Below are positions 26,992-34,491 of a stretch of DNA of 64,000 nt, in pieces (the stretch's first letter is position 1; every line of letters begins with the position of its first letter). The notes below the pieces were generated by a model, which saw nothing but the letters and a program-made list of their open reading frames with translations, was not told where the DNA came from and made no database searches. The position numbers were made by a program, and so were the translations under genes. The DNA is from Eshraghiella sp051880035 (lineage in GTDB: Bacteria; Bacillota; Clostridia; Lachnospirales; Lachnospiraceae): positions 1-64,000 of the forward strand of contig JBJENE010000018.1 of NCBI GenBank assembly GCA_051880035.1, read 5' to 3'.

Positions 26992-27417
26992 TTAATCTTC
27001 TACGGTAATACCCATACTTCTTGCTGTTCCTGCAATCATGCTCATTGCTGCTTCAAGGGAACCTGCATTTAAGTCAGGCATCTTTGTTTCTGCAATCTTC
27101 TGAAGGTCTGCTTTGGAAATCTTTGCAACCTTTGTCTTGTTAGGTACAGCAGAACCTGATTTAAGGTTACATGCCTTTTTAAGAAGAACAGCTGCAGGTG
27201 GAGTTTTTGTTATAAAACTGAAGCTTCTGTCTGCATATACTGTAATGACAACAGGGACGATTGTATCTCCCATATCTGCTGTCTTTGCGTTGAACTGCTT
27301 TGTAAATTCAACGATGTTAACACCATGCTGTCCAAGTGCAGGTCCAACCGGTGGAGCCGGTGTTGCCTTGCCAGCAGGAATCTGTAATTTGATATAACCT
27401 GTTACTTTCTTTGCCAT
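26992..27417 (-). CDS. rplK: 50S ribosomal protein L11
   Basis: GTPase-centre protein, 141 residues. The start ATG at 27417 (MAKKVTGYIKLQIPAGKATPAPPVGPALGQHG) follows TAGGAGGTGCC; the upstream in-frame extension is leader. The proline-rich N-terminal segment and the C-terminal GTARSMGITVED are standard. A second L1-binding mimic lies in its leader. Confidence 0.98.
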   Translation of the reverse strand: MAKKVTGYIKLQIPAGKATPAPPVGPALGQHGVNIVEFTKQFNAKTADMGDTIVPVVITVYADRSFSFITKTPPAAVLLKKACNLKSGSAVPNKTKVAKISKADLQKIAETKMPDLNAGSLEAAMSMIAGTARSMGITVED

Positions 27418-27438
27418 TTTGGCACCTCCTAAAATAAT

Positions 27439-27466
27439 GTGGTAATTGCGGGAATCACCCTCCCAC
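27439..27466 (-). promoter_or_regulatory. L1-binding site mimic in the rplK leader
   Basis: A 28-nt element, GUGGGAGGG at the start and CCCGCAAUUACCAC at the end. It is almost identical to the element before rplA, differing mainly in the loop and one base of the AAUA segment. It lies about 20 bases upstream of the rplK start. The rplK leader is the classical place for L1 control. Confidence 0.82.
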
Positions 27467-27564
27467 AGCAAGTCCAAAAACTGAACTTCCAAAGATTCTC
27501 GAATTGCTCCTCGAATCATCTATCCGTCAAATGGCTCTGCCACCCTTCGAATCAATTTAATGTA

Positions 27565-28092
27565 CTACATATGGCGTATCTCGTCAAAGCTTAACTCGAC
27601 AGGAGTCTCACGGCCAAACATGTCAACCATGATTGTAACCATCTGTTTGCCTTCGTTGATACTCTTAATCATGCCAACTGTATTTTCCCAAACTCCGGAT
27701 ATTGCAACAATAGTATCTCCTACTTTGTAATCAACCGCAGCCTTGAAGTTAATACCAAGGTTCTTCATTTCTTCATCCGTAAGCGGAACCGGCTTGGATC
27801 CCGGACCTACAAACCCTGTAACTCCTCTGGTATTTCTGACTACATACCAGGTGTCATCATTCATATACATATGAATAAGAACATATCCCGGAAAAAGCTT
27901 CTTCTGAACCTGTTTCTTGGCTCCGGTCTTAGTAACCTCAACAACCGTTTCAAGCGGAACCGATACTTCAAGTATCTGGTCCTGAAGATTTCTGTTTTCG
28001 ATAGTCTTCTCAATGTTAGCTTTTACTTTGTTCTCATAGCCTGAATATGTGTGAACCACATACCAGCAGGCTCCTGACATTTCTTCTGACAT
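27565..28092 (-). CDS. nusG: transcription termination/antitermination factor NusG
   Basis: RNA polymerase-binding elongation factor, 175 residues. The NGN domain starts ACWYVVHTYSGYENKVKANIEK and the hinge reads FVGPGSKPVPLTDEE. The KOW domain (YKVGDTIVAISGVWENTVGMIKSINEGKQ) fills the C-terminal third. It follows secE in the normal secE-nusG-rplK order. Confidence 0.98.
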   Translation of the reverse strand: MSEEMSGACWYVVHTYSGYENKVKANIEKTIENRNLQDQILEVSVPLETVVEVTKTGAKKQVQKKLFPGYVLIHMYMNDDTWYVVRNTRGVTGFVGPGSKPVPLTDEEMKNLGINFKAAVDYKVGDTIVAISGVWENTVGMIKSINEGKQMVTIMVDMFGRETPVELSFDEIRHM

Positions 28093-28152
28093 CTGATCAC
28101 CTTTCCCTAACCCGGTCTGGCCGAATGCCAGACGCCTAGTCTCTTTTACTTA

Positions 28153-28440
28153 TTAAACAATCATTTCCAATCCCAGACGAATAATAAAGTCCAAAATAGC
28201 GATTATAACTCCAATACATGCTGAGCTAATGAGAACTGTTATTGTCTGTTTTAAAAGAGATTGACGGCTAGGCCAGATAATCTTCTTGAATTCTGCTTTC
28301 ATCTGTGAGAAGAAACTTTCTTTCTTGTCAGATTTCTTCTTAGCCTTAACAGGTTTAGCTGTCCTGGCTGCCACATCTTCAACGGTAACATTTTCAAAAT
28401 CCTGTTCGCCGTTCAAGATTTTCTTCTCAGAATCACCCAT
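28153..28440 (-). CDS. secE: preprotein translocase subunit SecE
   Basis: Small integral subunit of SecYEG, 95 residues. A poorly conserved lysine-rich N-terminus precedes the conserved FSQMKAEFKKIIWPSRQSLLKQT. A single membrane segment follows (VLISSACIGVIIAILDFIIRLGLEMIV). This is the usual single-TM form of Gram-positives, with a longer charged N-terminal extension than the shortest forms. Confidence 0.95.
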   Translation of the reverse strand: MGDSEKKILNGEQDFENVTVEDVAARTAKPVKAKKKSDKKESFFSQMKAEFKKIIWPSRQSLLKQTITVLISSACIGVIIAILDFIIRLGLEMIV

Positions 28441-28466
28441 TATAACTGACCTCCATATTAAAGAAA

Positions 28467-28616
28467 TTATTTTGTCTCTTTATGCATTGTGTGTGCCTTG
28501 CAGAACTTACAATATTTCTTTGTTTCCATTCTGTCAGGATGTGTTTTCTTATCCTTTGTCATATTGTAGTTACGCTGTTTGCACTCTGTACAAGCTAATG
28601 TTATCTTTACACGCAC
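28467..28616 (-). CDS. rpmG: 50S ribosomal protein L33
   Basis: A 49-residue zinc-ribbon ribosomal protein, read VRVKITLACTECKQRNYN...KKTHPDRMETKKYCKFCKAHTMHKETK. The two CxxC pairs (CTEC and CKFC) show it is the zinc-binding form. The start is GTG at 28616, 8 bases after GGAGG. It is the first gene of the secE-nusG-rplK-rplA transcription unit. Confidence 0.95.
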   Translation of the reverse strand: MRVKITLACTECKQRNYNMTKDKKTHPDRMETKKYCKFCKAHTMHKETK

Positions 28617-28699
28617 GACTGACACCTCCAATTAATATTAACTAATATCTCTATGAATTTTGGGCATAAAAAAAAGCCCTTACTTCCCGTAGCTTACAT

Positions 28700-28729
28700 A
28701 CTATACCACATACGAAATATGGAAGTCAA
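28700..28729 (-). promoter_or_regulatory. sigma-A promoter of rpmG-secE-nusG-rplKA
   Basis: Minus strand TTGACT (28729-28724), 18 bases, TATAGT (28705-28700), about 85 bases before rpmG. It is divergent from the promoter of the FliD-like gene 40 bases away. The remainder of the 28617-28880 spacer is A/T rich with nothing else recognisable. Confidence 0.75.
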
Positions 28730-28767
28730 CTATTTTTTCTTATAATAAAAAAATTTTTAAATAAGTG

Positions 28768-28796
28768 ATGACATTTTGCAATAAATGATATATAAT
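28768..28796 (+). promoter_or_regulatory. sigma-A-type promoter of the FliD-like gene
   Basis: ATGACA (28768-28773), 17 bases, TATAAT (28791-28796), about 85 bases before the start. No sigma-28 element is visible, so this flagellar-type gene appears to be outside the late-class regulon. Confidence 0.65.
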
Positions 28797-28880
28797 ATAG
28801 ATGTAAAAATGGATTTTTTATATACATATCTTTCTTTAATTATACCACATTAATCGTAAGAGAACAAGGAGGTGACTGTT

Positions 28881-30158
28881 ATGATTAGCAATGTATATAA
28901 TTACTATATGTCTGCGTATGGCAATAAACCATACTCTCGTCATAGTGCCCACAATAAAAACGAATTGCGCGATATATATAAGAATATTGTAAAGCTTAAC
29001 AGAACCAGCCCTTTTTATAATGTGGATGTTTCGGAAGAATCCCAGAAGCGTGCCATTGATATTAAGGAGACGGCAAGAAGCCTTTCCGACATTACGGATG
29101 AGCTTACTGATGCTTCTGACGGCAACATGACATTTAAGAGCATTGCCGAATCCAGTAACGAAGATCTTGTTTCTGTTGAATATATAGGTGACAATACCAC
29201 GGCGGGTTCATCTAAGAAGTTTACAATCGGAGTTAAGCAGTTAGCTTCCCCTCAGGTTAATACGGGTAAATACTTAAATCCCCGTGCGAGAAGTCTTTTC
29301 ACAGGTAAATATTCATTTGATGTTAATATTTCATCAATTACATATGAACTGGAATTTTCCGTAAAGGATGGCGAGAATAACCTGGATGTCCAGAATAAGT
29401 TAGCAAGACTCATCAATAAATCCAATATCGGACTGACTGCCGAAGTTGATACTGATTCAGACGGTCACACAGCTTTGGCTCTTACTTCCAATATGACCGG
29501 TTTAGGAAGCAAGCCTGTTATCTTTACGGTTACCGACGATAATACATCGGCACTTTCCGGAGTTGTGGATACTTTCGGGCTCAATCGTACTACCCAGTAT
29601 CCTGCCAATGCCGTATTTGAACTTAACGGTGATACCAAGGTTTCTTCTTCAAATACCTTTACGGTCGACAAGGCATTTGAGATTACATTAAATAATATAA
29701 GCGGCGAAGGCGAAGTCGCTACCATAGGTCTTCGTCAGAATATGGACTCTCTGGTAGAGAGTATCCACCAGCTGGCCAACAGCTATAATAATTTAACTGT
29801 TCTGGCCGGTCAGGGCACAAGTTCGGGAAGCCACAGGCTGTATAACGACTTGTCGGCAATCGCCGCCAGATATAATGATGTTCTTGTTGCTAACGGATTA
29901 TCTGTTAATGATGACGGATTAATAGAAATTGATGATGATAAGTTAAGACAGGCTGCTTTTGAAGGTTCCCTTCTGGATACGCTTTCCCAGATAGGCAAAT
30001 TCAAAAACGCCGTTCAGAATAAAGCGAATGCTATAATGATTAATCCTATGGAGTACATCAACAAATCCATTATAAGCTACAAGAACCCCGCAAGACCAAG
30101 TGGTGATCCATATACCACTTCAATCTACTCAGGCATGATGTATAACGGATATTGCTAA
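28881..30158 (+). CDS. FliD-like flagellar cap/hook-associated-type protein
   Basis: A 425-residue protein. The start is the ATG at 28881, about 8 bases after AAGGAGG (28866-28872); a GTG 9 bases earlier overlaps the RBS. Residues about 85-290 resemble the FliD core (SVEYIGDNTTAGSSKKFTIGVKQLASPQ, with NMTGLGSKPVIFTVTDDN later). Residues about 290-385 have the FliD C-terminal pattern NMDSLVESIHQLANSYNNL plus LSAIAARYNDVLVANGLSVNDDGLIEID. It lacks a canonical FliD N-terminal start. It is shorter than the 658-residue FliD at 46252 and stands alone. It may be a second cap or an adhesin-like surface protein; the assignment is moderate. Confidence 0.7.
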   Translation: MISNVYNYYMSAYGNKPYSRHSAHNKNELRDIYKNIVKLNRTSPFYNVDVSEESQKRAIDIKETARSLSDITDELTDASDGNMTFKSIAESSNEDLVSVEYIGDNTTAGSSKKFTIGVKQLASPQVNTGKYLNPRARSLFTGKYSFDVNISSITYELEFSVKDGENNLDVQNKLARLINKSNIGLTAEVDTDSDGHTALALTSNMTGLGSKPVIFTVTDDNTSALSGVVDTFGLNRTTQYPANAVFELNGDTKVSSSNTFTVDKAFEITLNNISGEGEVATIGLRQNMDSLVESIHQLANSYNNLTVLAGQGTSSGSHRLYNDLSAIAARYNDVLVANGLSVNDDGLIEIDDDKLRQAAFEGSLLDTLSQIGKFKNAVQNKANAIMINPMEYINKSIISYKNPARPSGDPYTTSIYSGMMYNGYC

Positions 30159-30195
30159 ACTGCTTCTGTTTCGGTTGGTACAGAGGCAGTTTTTA
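30157..30195. terminator. bidirectional terminator between convergent genes
   Basis: Stem AAACTGCTTCTG (30157-30168) with CAGAGGCAGTTT (30181-30192), one mismatch, and a 12-base loop. A T-tract follows on the plus strand. It overlaps the stop codon of the FliD-like gene and lies next to that of the sigma factor. Confidence 0.8.
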
Positions 30196-30756
30196 TGTTG
30201 TATCTACTCCTTCTTCTTCAAGTATTTCTTTTAACCTTCTCCTGCTTCGCAATAATCTTTGAAGCGTGTTCTCTATGGTAAGATTCTCCTCTTTGGCAAT
30301 CGACGATATTTTCATTCCTTCAAAATATTTCATATGCAGAAGTCTGCTGTCTGCTGGCGAAAGCCTGTCCATACATCTTTTCAGAACCTCTTTAAGAATG
30401 ATGTCTTTCGTCCATTTACCATCTTCATGCGCCCCTGTGGGAAGGTCCGAATTCCCGGTAAAAATCTCATCACAATATTCCAGTGTATATATCAGAGACT
30501 TTCTGCGCTTTAATTCCCGCGCAATATTAATACAATATTTTTCAAGATATTCTTTTCTTCTTGCCTCACTCCGTGTATTCCACCACCTTATATGCATAAG
30601 GGCGGTAAGAAATGCCTCATCTACCACATCCCATGCATCTTCCGGGTCATCCGTAAGTTTTCGTACTTTCTCATAAAGAACATTTCCGTATGAGGAATAA
30701 AGTTCACTTATTTTTGACTTATCGTATATAATAAAAAATCCCTCCAGTATTGTCAT
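30193..30756 (-). CDS. ECF-type RNA polymerase sigma factor
   Basis: Sigma-70 family protein of 187 residues with regions 2 and 4 only. Region 2 lies around 20-90 (YGNVLYEKVRKLTDDPEDAWDVVDEAFLTAL). Region 4 lies around 130-180 (MDRLSPADSRLLHMKYFEGMKISSIAKEENLTIENTLQRLLRSRRRLKEIL). No anti-sigma gene is adjacent. The ATG at 30756 lacks a ribosome binding site. A good GGAGGG occurs inside the frame and places ATT at 30732 as a possible start; that would give a protein of about 179 residues. The target genes are unknown. Confidence 0.88.
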   Translation of the reverse strand: MTILEGFFIIYDKSKISELYSSYGNVLYEKVRKLTDDPEDAWDVVDEAFLTALMHIRWWNTRSEARRKEYLEKYCINIARELKRRKSLIYTLEYCDEIFTGNSDLPTGAHEDGKWTKDIILKEVLKRCMDRLSPADSRLLHMKYFEGMKISSIAKEENLTIENTLQRLLRSRRRLKEILEEEGVDTT

Positions 30757-30796
30757 TCTACAACACTAAAGAGATTTTTTTAGAAAAAGTCACACT

Positions 30797-31183
30797 TTAT
30801 GAATTTTTATTTACAGTTTTTTGGGCGGCTTCCGTAATCTGCTCTACAAGAGGAATTAACTTCTCTGTAATAGCCTTGGATATCGCCTCGTCGTTTTTTG
30901 AAGAAAAAACCTGCTGAAAATCCAGAATTGTTTCATTGGCACGGTTTTTATCCAGTACTTCTTCCTCTTCATTGATAAGGGAAAGGCATCCGTTCAAAAC
31001 ATTAAGTTCCCAGTTGACACCGTCAAGTACCATTCTAAGGAATTCATCTGTGTCCTCTTTGCGGCAGCCCATAAGTTCCTCCGCTGAGGTCTTCATCCCC
31101 TTAATAAGTTTCACACTATATTCAGTTAAAACCTGCAATGCTTCAACCTGCTGTTCTTTTAATGACATATTAGTATCTTCCAT
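30797..31183 (-). CDS. small helical protein of unknown function
   Basis: 128 residues, predicted largely alpha-helical and acidic, with no membrane segment. It has MSLKEQQVEALQVLTEYSVKLIKGMKTSAEEL near the start and LIPLVEQITEAAQKTVNK at the end. AAGGAG precedes the ATG well. I recognise no family. A weak sigma-28-like pattern upstream (TAAAG at about 31243, GACGATAT near 31223, one base longer than ideal spacing) and the position beside flagellar glycosylation genes hint at a flagellum-linked chaperone-like role. This is inference. Confidence 0.75.
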   Translation of the reverse strand: MEDTNMSLKEQQVEALQVLTEYSVKLIKGMKTSAEELMGCRKEDTDEFLRMVLDGVNWELNVLNGCLSLINEEEEVLDKNRANETILDFQQVFSSKNDEAISKAITEKLIPLVEQITEAAQKTVNKNS

Positions 31184-31239
31184 GATAAACTCCTTTCCGT
31201 AATATCTTATATTTATATCGTCATATACGGCGTAATTCT

Positions 31240-32223
31240 TTAGCTTAATGCCTCTGAAATATCCTTATATAAGCAATTTAAATTCCAATCCACACTTTCT
31301 ATTGCGTATGTTTTAGTGAATTTTGCAAGAATTGATGTCACGGTATTTATATCAGGCCGCTCCGGATGGACATCTATTACGGTTTTTGAAAGTTTCAGCA
31401 GTTCAAACCTTTGATCTGTATCATAAGAATCAAAATGCATGAAATTCCCGGTTCCCTGTTTTGTAAAAACTTCTCTCCATCCGTCTCCGGGTGCCCAAAA
31501 AGGTATTCCGTCATTAATAAAAGCACCTGCAATCCGTTCGAGCCTTTCCATGTGAAGATACTTATGTGCCAGCGATACCGGACGAGTATTTTTTTCAAGA
31601 ACGCCAGTACCGAATTCTTCATATATATTATGTTCAGGGCAATAATGAAAATAATCTATTATTTTACAACACATTTTTTGCTCTTCATGGGACAGTATTC
31701 GATTTATTTCTTCCATAACATAGTCTTTGGGAATCAGGGAATCCGGAATAAGGATGTCAATACTTTTATTAACAGGATTTACCATTGTGCAATTATCTCC
31801 GAAATATGCATCAACATCCAGTACCGAGGCATCCGGAACCCTCTTGTAATTCTGTATGGCATATTCGGCATCTTCTTTCCCAAGTGTTATTATTTTCGTA
31901 ATAAAATTCATTCGCTCAGAAAGGGCTTCCTCATAAAAGACCGTTCTGTCAAAAAGGATGTGGAGTGCCGGGCAGCAAAGACTGTTATAAAACAAATCCC
32001 CGCCTAAAAGCCTCAGATTAAAGCCGGCACAGTCAAATGTAATAAGAAGTTCCGGTTCATTCTGCTGCATATGGTATTTAAGGACATTGTGGTCTTCCAC
32101 CGCTGCCGTATTGATAAAATACGGTGTATATCCATTATTTTCTGCCCACAAAGCGGCAAATTTTGCAGCCGTCATATGAACATTTTCATGAGATTTTCCC
32201 ACAACAATAACCGCATTCGGCAA
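31240..32223 (-). CDS. putative glycosyltransferase-like protein in the flagellin glycosylation island
   Basis: 327 residues from a TTG start at 32223 chosen for GGAGGAG 6 bases upstream; the longer ATG-initiated reading lacks an RBS and would overlap the divergent gene. It starts MPNAVIVVGKSHENVHMTAAKFAALWAENNGYTPYFINT, a Rossmann-like opening. It has LLITFDCAGFNLRLLGG near residue 60 and LSKTVIDVHPERPDINTVTS near the C-terminus. It is more distant than the five CgeB-type proteins nearby but of similar size and layout. A glycosyltransferase role is inferred from context. Confidence 0.8.
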   Translation of the reverse strand: MPNAVIVVGKSHENVHMTAAKFAALWAENNGYTPYFINTAAVEDHNVLKYHMQQNEPELLITFDCAGFNLRLLGGDLFYNSLCCPALHILFDRTVFYEEALSERMNFITKIITLGKEDAEYAIQNYKRVPDASVLDVDAYFGDNCTMVNPVNKSIDILIPDSLIPKDYVMEEINRILSHEEQKMCCKIIDYFHYCPEHNIYEEFGTGVLEKNTRPVSLAHKYLHMERLERIAGAFINDGIPFWAPGDGWREVFTKQGTGNFMHFDSYDTDQRFELLKLSKTVIDVHPERPDINTVTSILAKFTKTYAIESVDWNLNCLYKDISEALS

Positions 32224-32248
32224 AGTCTTCTCCTCCTTACACAAGTCC

Positions 32249-32277
32249 TTGAAATAAAATATCCCTTTTGATATTAT
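32249..32277 (+). promoter_or_regulatory. sigma-A-type promoter for the CgeB-like gene
   Basis: TTGAAA (32249-32254), 17 bases, TATTAT (32272-32277), in the divergent spacer 33 bases before the gene at 32310. Confidence 0.6.
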
Positions 32278-32309
32278 AGTCATAATAACAGTAGGGCGGT
32301 AAGCAGTCA

Positions 32310-33455
32310 ATGAAACTTTTATTTTTTGAATGGAATGCATTTATGCAGAAAGACATCGAAAAAATACTTTTTTCCCATCCAGGACTCGAGATTGATTGTA
32401 TTTCTTATGAGTTTAAAAATCCGGATGAAGATGAACTTTTTGTCAGACTTTTCCCTGCAAAGCTGCTTGCCCATAAATATGATGCGGTATTTTCGGTTAA
32501 TTTTTTCCCTCTTGTCTCCGATATATGTGAAAAATTTAACATTCCTTATATATCATGGGTATATGACGCCCCAATGAATGTGCGCAAAGTTTCCAGCATT
32601 GCCAACCATGTTAACAAAATATATGTATTTGACAAAGGGCAGTACATAGACCTTAAAAGCAAAGGATTCGACACTGTTTTTCACAAGCCGCTTGGCGTAA
32701 ACACATCCAAAATAAAAGAGATTCTCTCAGAGCATAAGGACATTGCACCCAATTTTCGCTGCGACATTTCTTTTGTGGGACGATTATACAATTCCGACTT
32801 TGAATATCTTACAGGTCCGCTTCCTGTCGAATTACAAAAACAGCTTAATGACCTGACAGAAGAACAGCTTAATACATATGGCAGTTTCTTCCTTGATAAG
32901 TTACTCACTCCCGAATATATGGACCGGCTAAATTTCTACTACAGTAAGGCCGGCATTTCCAAACCGGTTCAAAAAGAAGAACTTTTATTCGCACTTTCAA
33001 CAGAGGTTACACATCGCGAAAGAATCAGGGCGCTAAAGCTTTTAAGTGACAGATTTCCGGTTACTCTTTACAGCTTCGAGTCAGATTCACAACTTCATAA
33101 CATTATAAAGAAGGATGCCGTAAATTATTATACCGAAATGCCTCTTGTATTTGCAGGAAGCAGAATAAACCTTAATATAACACTTAAAATAATCAAAACA
33201 GGAATTCCTTTGAGAGTTTTTGATATACTCGGAGCCGGTGGCTTTCTTTTATCCAACTGGCAGCAGGAACTTGATGAATATTATACAGACGGAACAGATG
33301 TAGTTATGTACAAAAGTCTTAATGAGCTTGTTAACAAAGCAGAATATTATTTAAGTCATGAAGACGAACGCCGTAATATTGCCGTTAACGGTCATATTAA
33401 GACCCATAAACTATTTGAATTAGATAAAATGTTAAGTGAAATTCTTAATCTTTAA
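32310..33455 (+). CDS. CgeB-type glycosyltransferase (paralogue 1)
   Basis: A 381-residue protein of the CgeB/YkvP-like glycosyltransferase group: a DUF3880-like N-terminal half plus a GT1-type C-terminal half. It starts KLLFFEWNAFMQKDIEKILFS and has FSVNFFPLVSDICEKFNIPYISWVYDAP near 60-87. Its C-terminal signature is INLNITLKIIKTGIPLRVFDILGAGGFLLSN near 290, with YYLSHEDERRNIAVNGH at the end. Four paralogues share all these blocks. It probably adds sugars to flagellin or to a glycan intermediate in the cytosol. Donor specificity is unknown. Confidence 0.87.
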   Translation: MKLLFFEWNAFMQKDIEKILFSHPGLEIDCISYEFKNPDEDELFVRLFPAKLLAHKYDAVFSVNFFPLVSDICEKFNIPYISWVYDAPMNVRKVSSIANHVNKIYVFDKGQYIDLKSKGFDTVFHKPLGVNTSKIKEILSEHKDIAPNFRCDISFVGRLYNSDFEYLTGPLPVELQKQLNDLTEEQLNTYGSFFLDKLLTPEYMDRLNFYYSKAGISKPVQKEELLFALSTEVTHRERIRALKLLSDRFPVTLYSFESDSQLHNIIKKDAVNYYTEMPLVFAGSRINLNITLKIIKTGIPLRVFDILGAGGFLLSNWQQELDEYYTDGTDVVMYKSLNELVNKAEYYLSHEDERRNIAVNGHIKTHKLFELDKMLSEILNL

Positions 33456-33475
33456 TCTCTTAGGAGGCGTATATA

Positions 33476-34366
33476 ATGAAAAAAGACAAAACGATGTCAT
33501 CTAACGGCAAAATTGCAATGCGGGTTTCAGTTATAAGCATAATCGTTAATGTTGCATTGTCACTTCTTAAACTGCTTGCAGGTATTATTGCCCATTCCGG
33601 CGCAATAATTTCCGATGCAGTCCACTCAGCATCAGATGTATTCAGCACATTCATAGTAATGATAGGAATACATATTTCTGAAAAAGAATCCGACAAGGAA
33701 CATCCTTACGGGCACGAAAGAATGGAATGCGTTGCCGCAATCATTCTTGCGGTTGTACTTGCAATAACAGGTGTCGGTATCGGATACACCGGAATAAAGA
33801 AAATTATTGCCGGAAATTACGGCGGGCTGGCAGTCCCGGGAATAGCTGCGCTTATTGCGGCAATCGTGTCAATCCTTGTAAAAGGCTGGATGTATTTATA
33901 TACGATTGCTGCCGCCAAAAAAATTAATTCGGGAGCACTTAAAGCAGATGCATGGCACCATCTGTCCGATTCCCTCTCATCAGTGGGAGCTTTTATAGGT
34001 ATTCTCGGTGCCCGCATGGGATTCCCGATTCTGGATCCTATTGCCAGCGTAGTTATCTGCATCTTCATCCTTAAAGCTGCATTTGATATTTTCAAAGACG
34101 CAACCGAAAAAATGGTTGACCGTTCCTGCGATGAAGAGACGGAAGAACGCCTGCGCACCCTGGTTCTTGAACAGCCGGGTGTTTTGGGAGTCGATTCACT
34201 TACAACAAGAATGTTTGGAAGCCGTATATATGTAGATTTGGAAATCCGGGCAGACGGTAATTTAACCTTGCGGGAAGCCCACGACATAGCAGAGGCCGTG
34301 CACGATAAGATTGAAGAGAGTTTTTCCGAAGTAAAACATATTATGGTTCATGTAAATCCGGATTAA
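33476..34366 (+). CDS. cation diffusion facilitator family transporter
   Basis: Metal/proton antiporter that exports divalent cations such as Zn, Mn or Fe; 296 residues. Six membrane segments span about 15-210. The TM2 metal site is SGAIISDAVHSASDVF (D47, D54) and the TM5 site is ALKADAWHHLSDSLSS. A cytosolic C-terminal domain follows (about 215-296, ending IMVHVNPD). It follows the CgeB-type gene by 20 bases on the same strand with AGGAGG, so it is probably co-transcribed. It is functionally out of place in a glycosylation island. Confidence 0.95.
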   Translation: MKKDKTMSSNGKIAMRVSVISIIVNVALSLLKLLAGIIAHSGAIISDAVHSASDVFSTFIVMIGIHISEKESDKEHPYGHERMECVAAIILAVVLAITGVGIGYTGIKKIIAGNYGGLAVPGIAALIAAIVSILVKGWMYLYTIAAAKKINSGALKADAWHHLSDSLSSVGAFIGILGARMGFPILDPIASVVICIFILKAAFDIFKDATEKMVDRSCDEETEERLRTLVLEQPGVLGVDSLTTRMFGSRIYVDLEIRADGNLTLREAHDIAEAVHDKIEESFSEVKHIMVHVNPD

Positions 34367-34377
34367 TAAGTTGATAT

Positions 34378-34491
34378 AAAGAAATCGTCCGAAAGAACGC
34401 TTTCGCTTAATTGATGCCGTAACGGTACTAAGGCTACACAGAACGCAGCCTAAGTACCGACGGCATCAAATATCTTTCGGACGATTTCTTT
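34378..34491. repeat. 114-base imperfect palindrome between convergent genes
   Basis: Perfect 19-bp outer arms (34378-34396 and 34473-34491). There are inner arms of 9 bp (34411-34419/34461-34469), 7 bp (34423-34429/34453-34459) and 5 bp (34431-34435/34447-34451), around an 11-base loop. In total about 40 paired bases. The right arm overlaps the stop codon of the minus-strand gene. It can act as a bidirectional terminator, but it is far larger than the other terminators in this window and has only weak T-tracts. It could be a small mobile or extragenic palindromic element. Confidence 0.85.

Noticed and set aside
27418..27519. N-terminal extension of L11 by 34 codons
   Set aside because: It overlaps the leader with the L1-binding site, and the family start with RBS is at 27417.
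28655..28700. T-rich stretch upstream of rpmG considered as a terminator
   Set aside because: It lies downstream of the promoter, in the leader, and the only stem (GGGC/GCCC) is too short to act as an intrinsic terminator.
32224..32340. ATG-initiated 366-residue form of the 31240 gene
   Set aside because: It would overlap the start of the divergent CgeB-type gene and its promoter and has no RBS; the TTG at 32223 has GGAGGAG.
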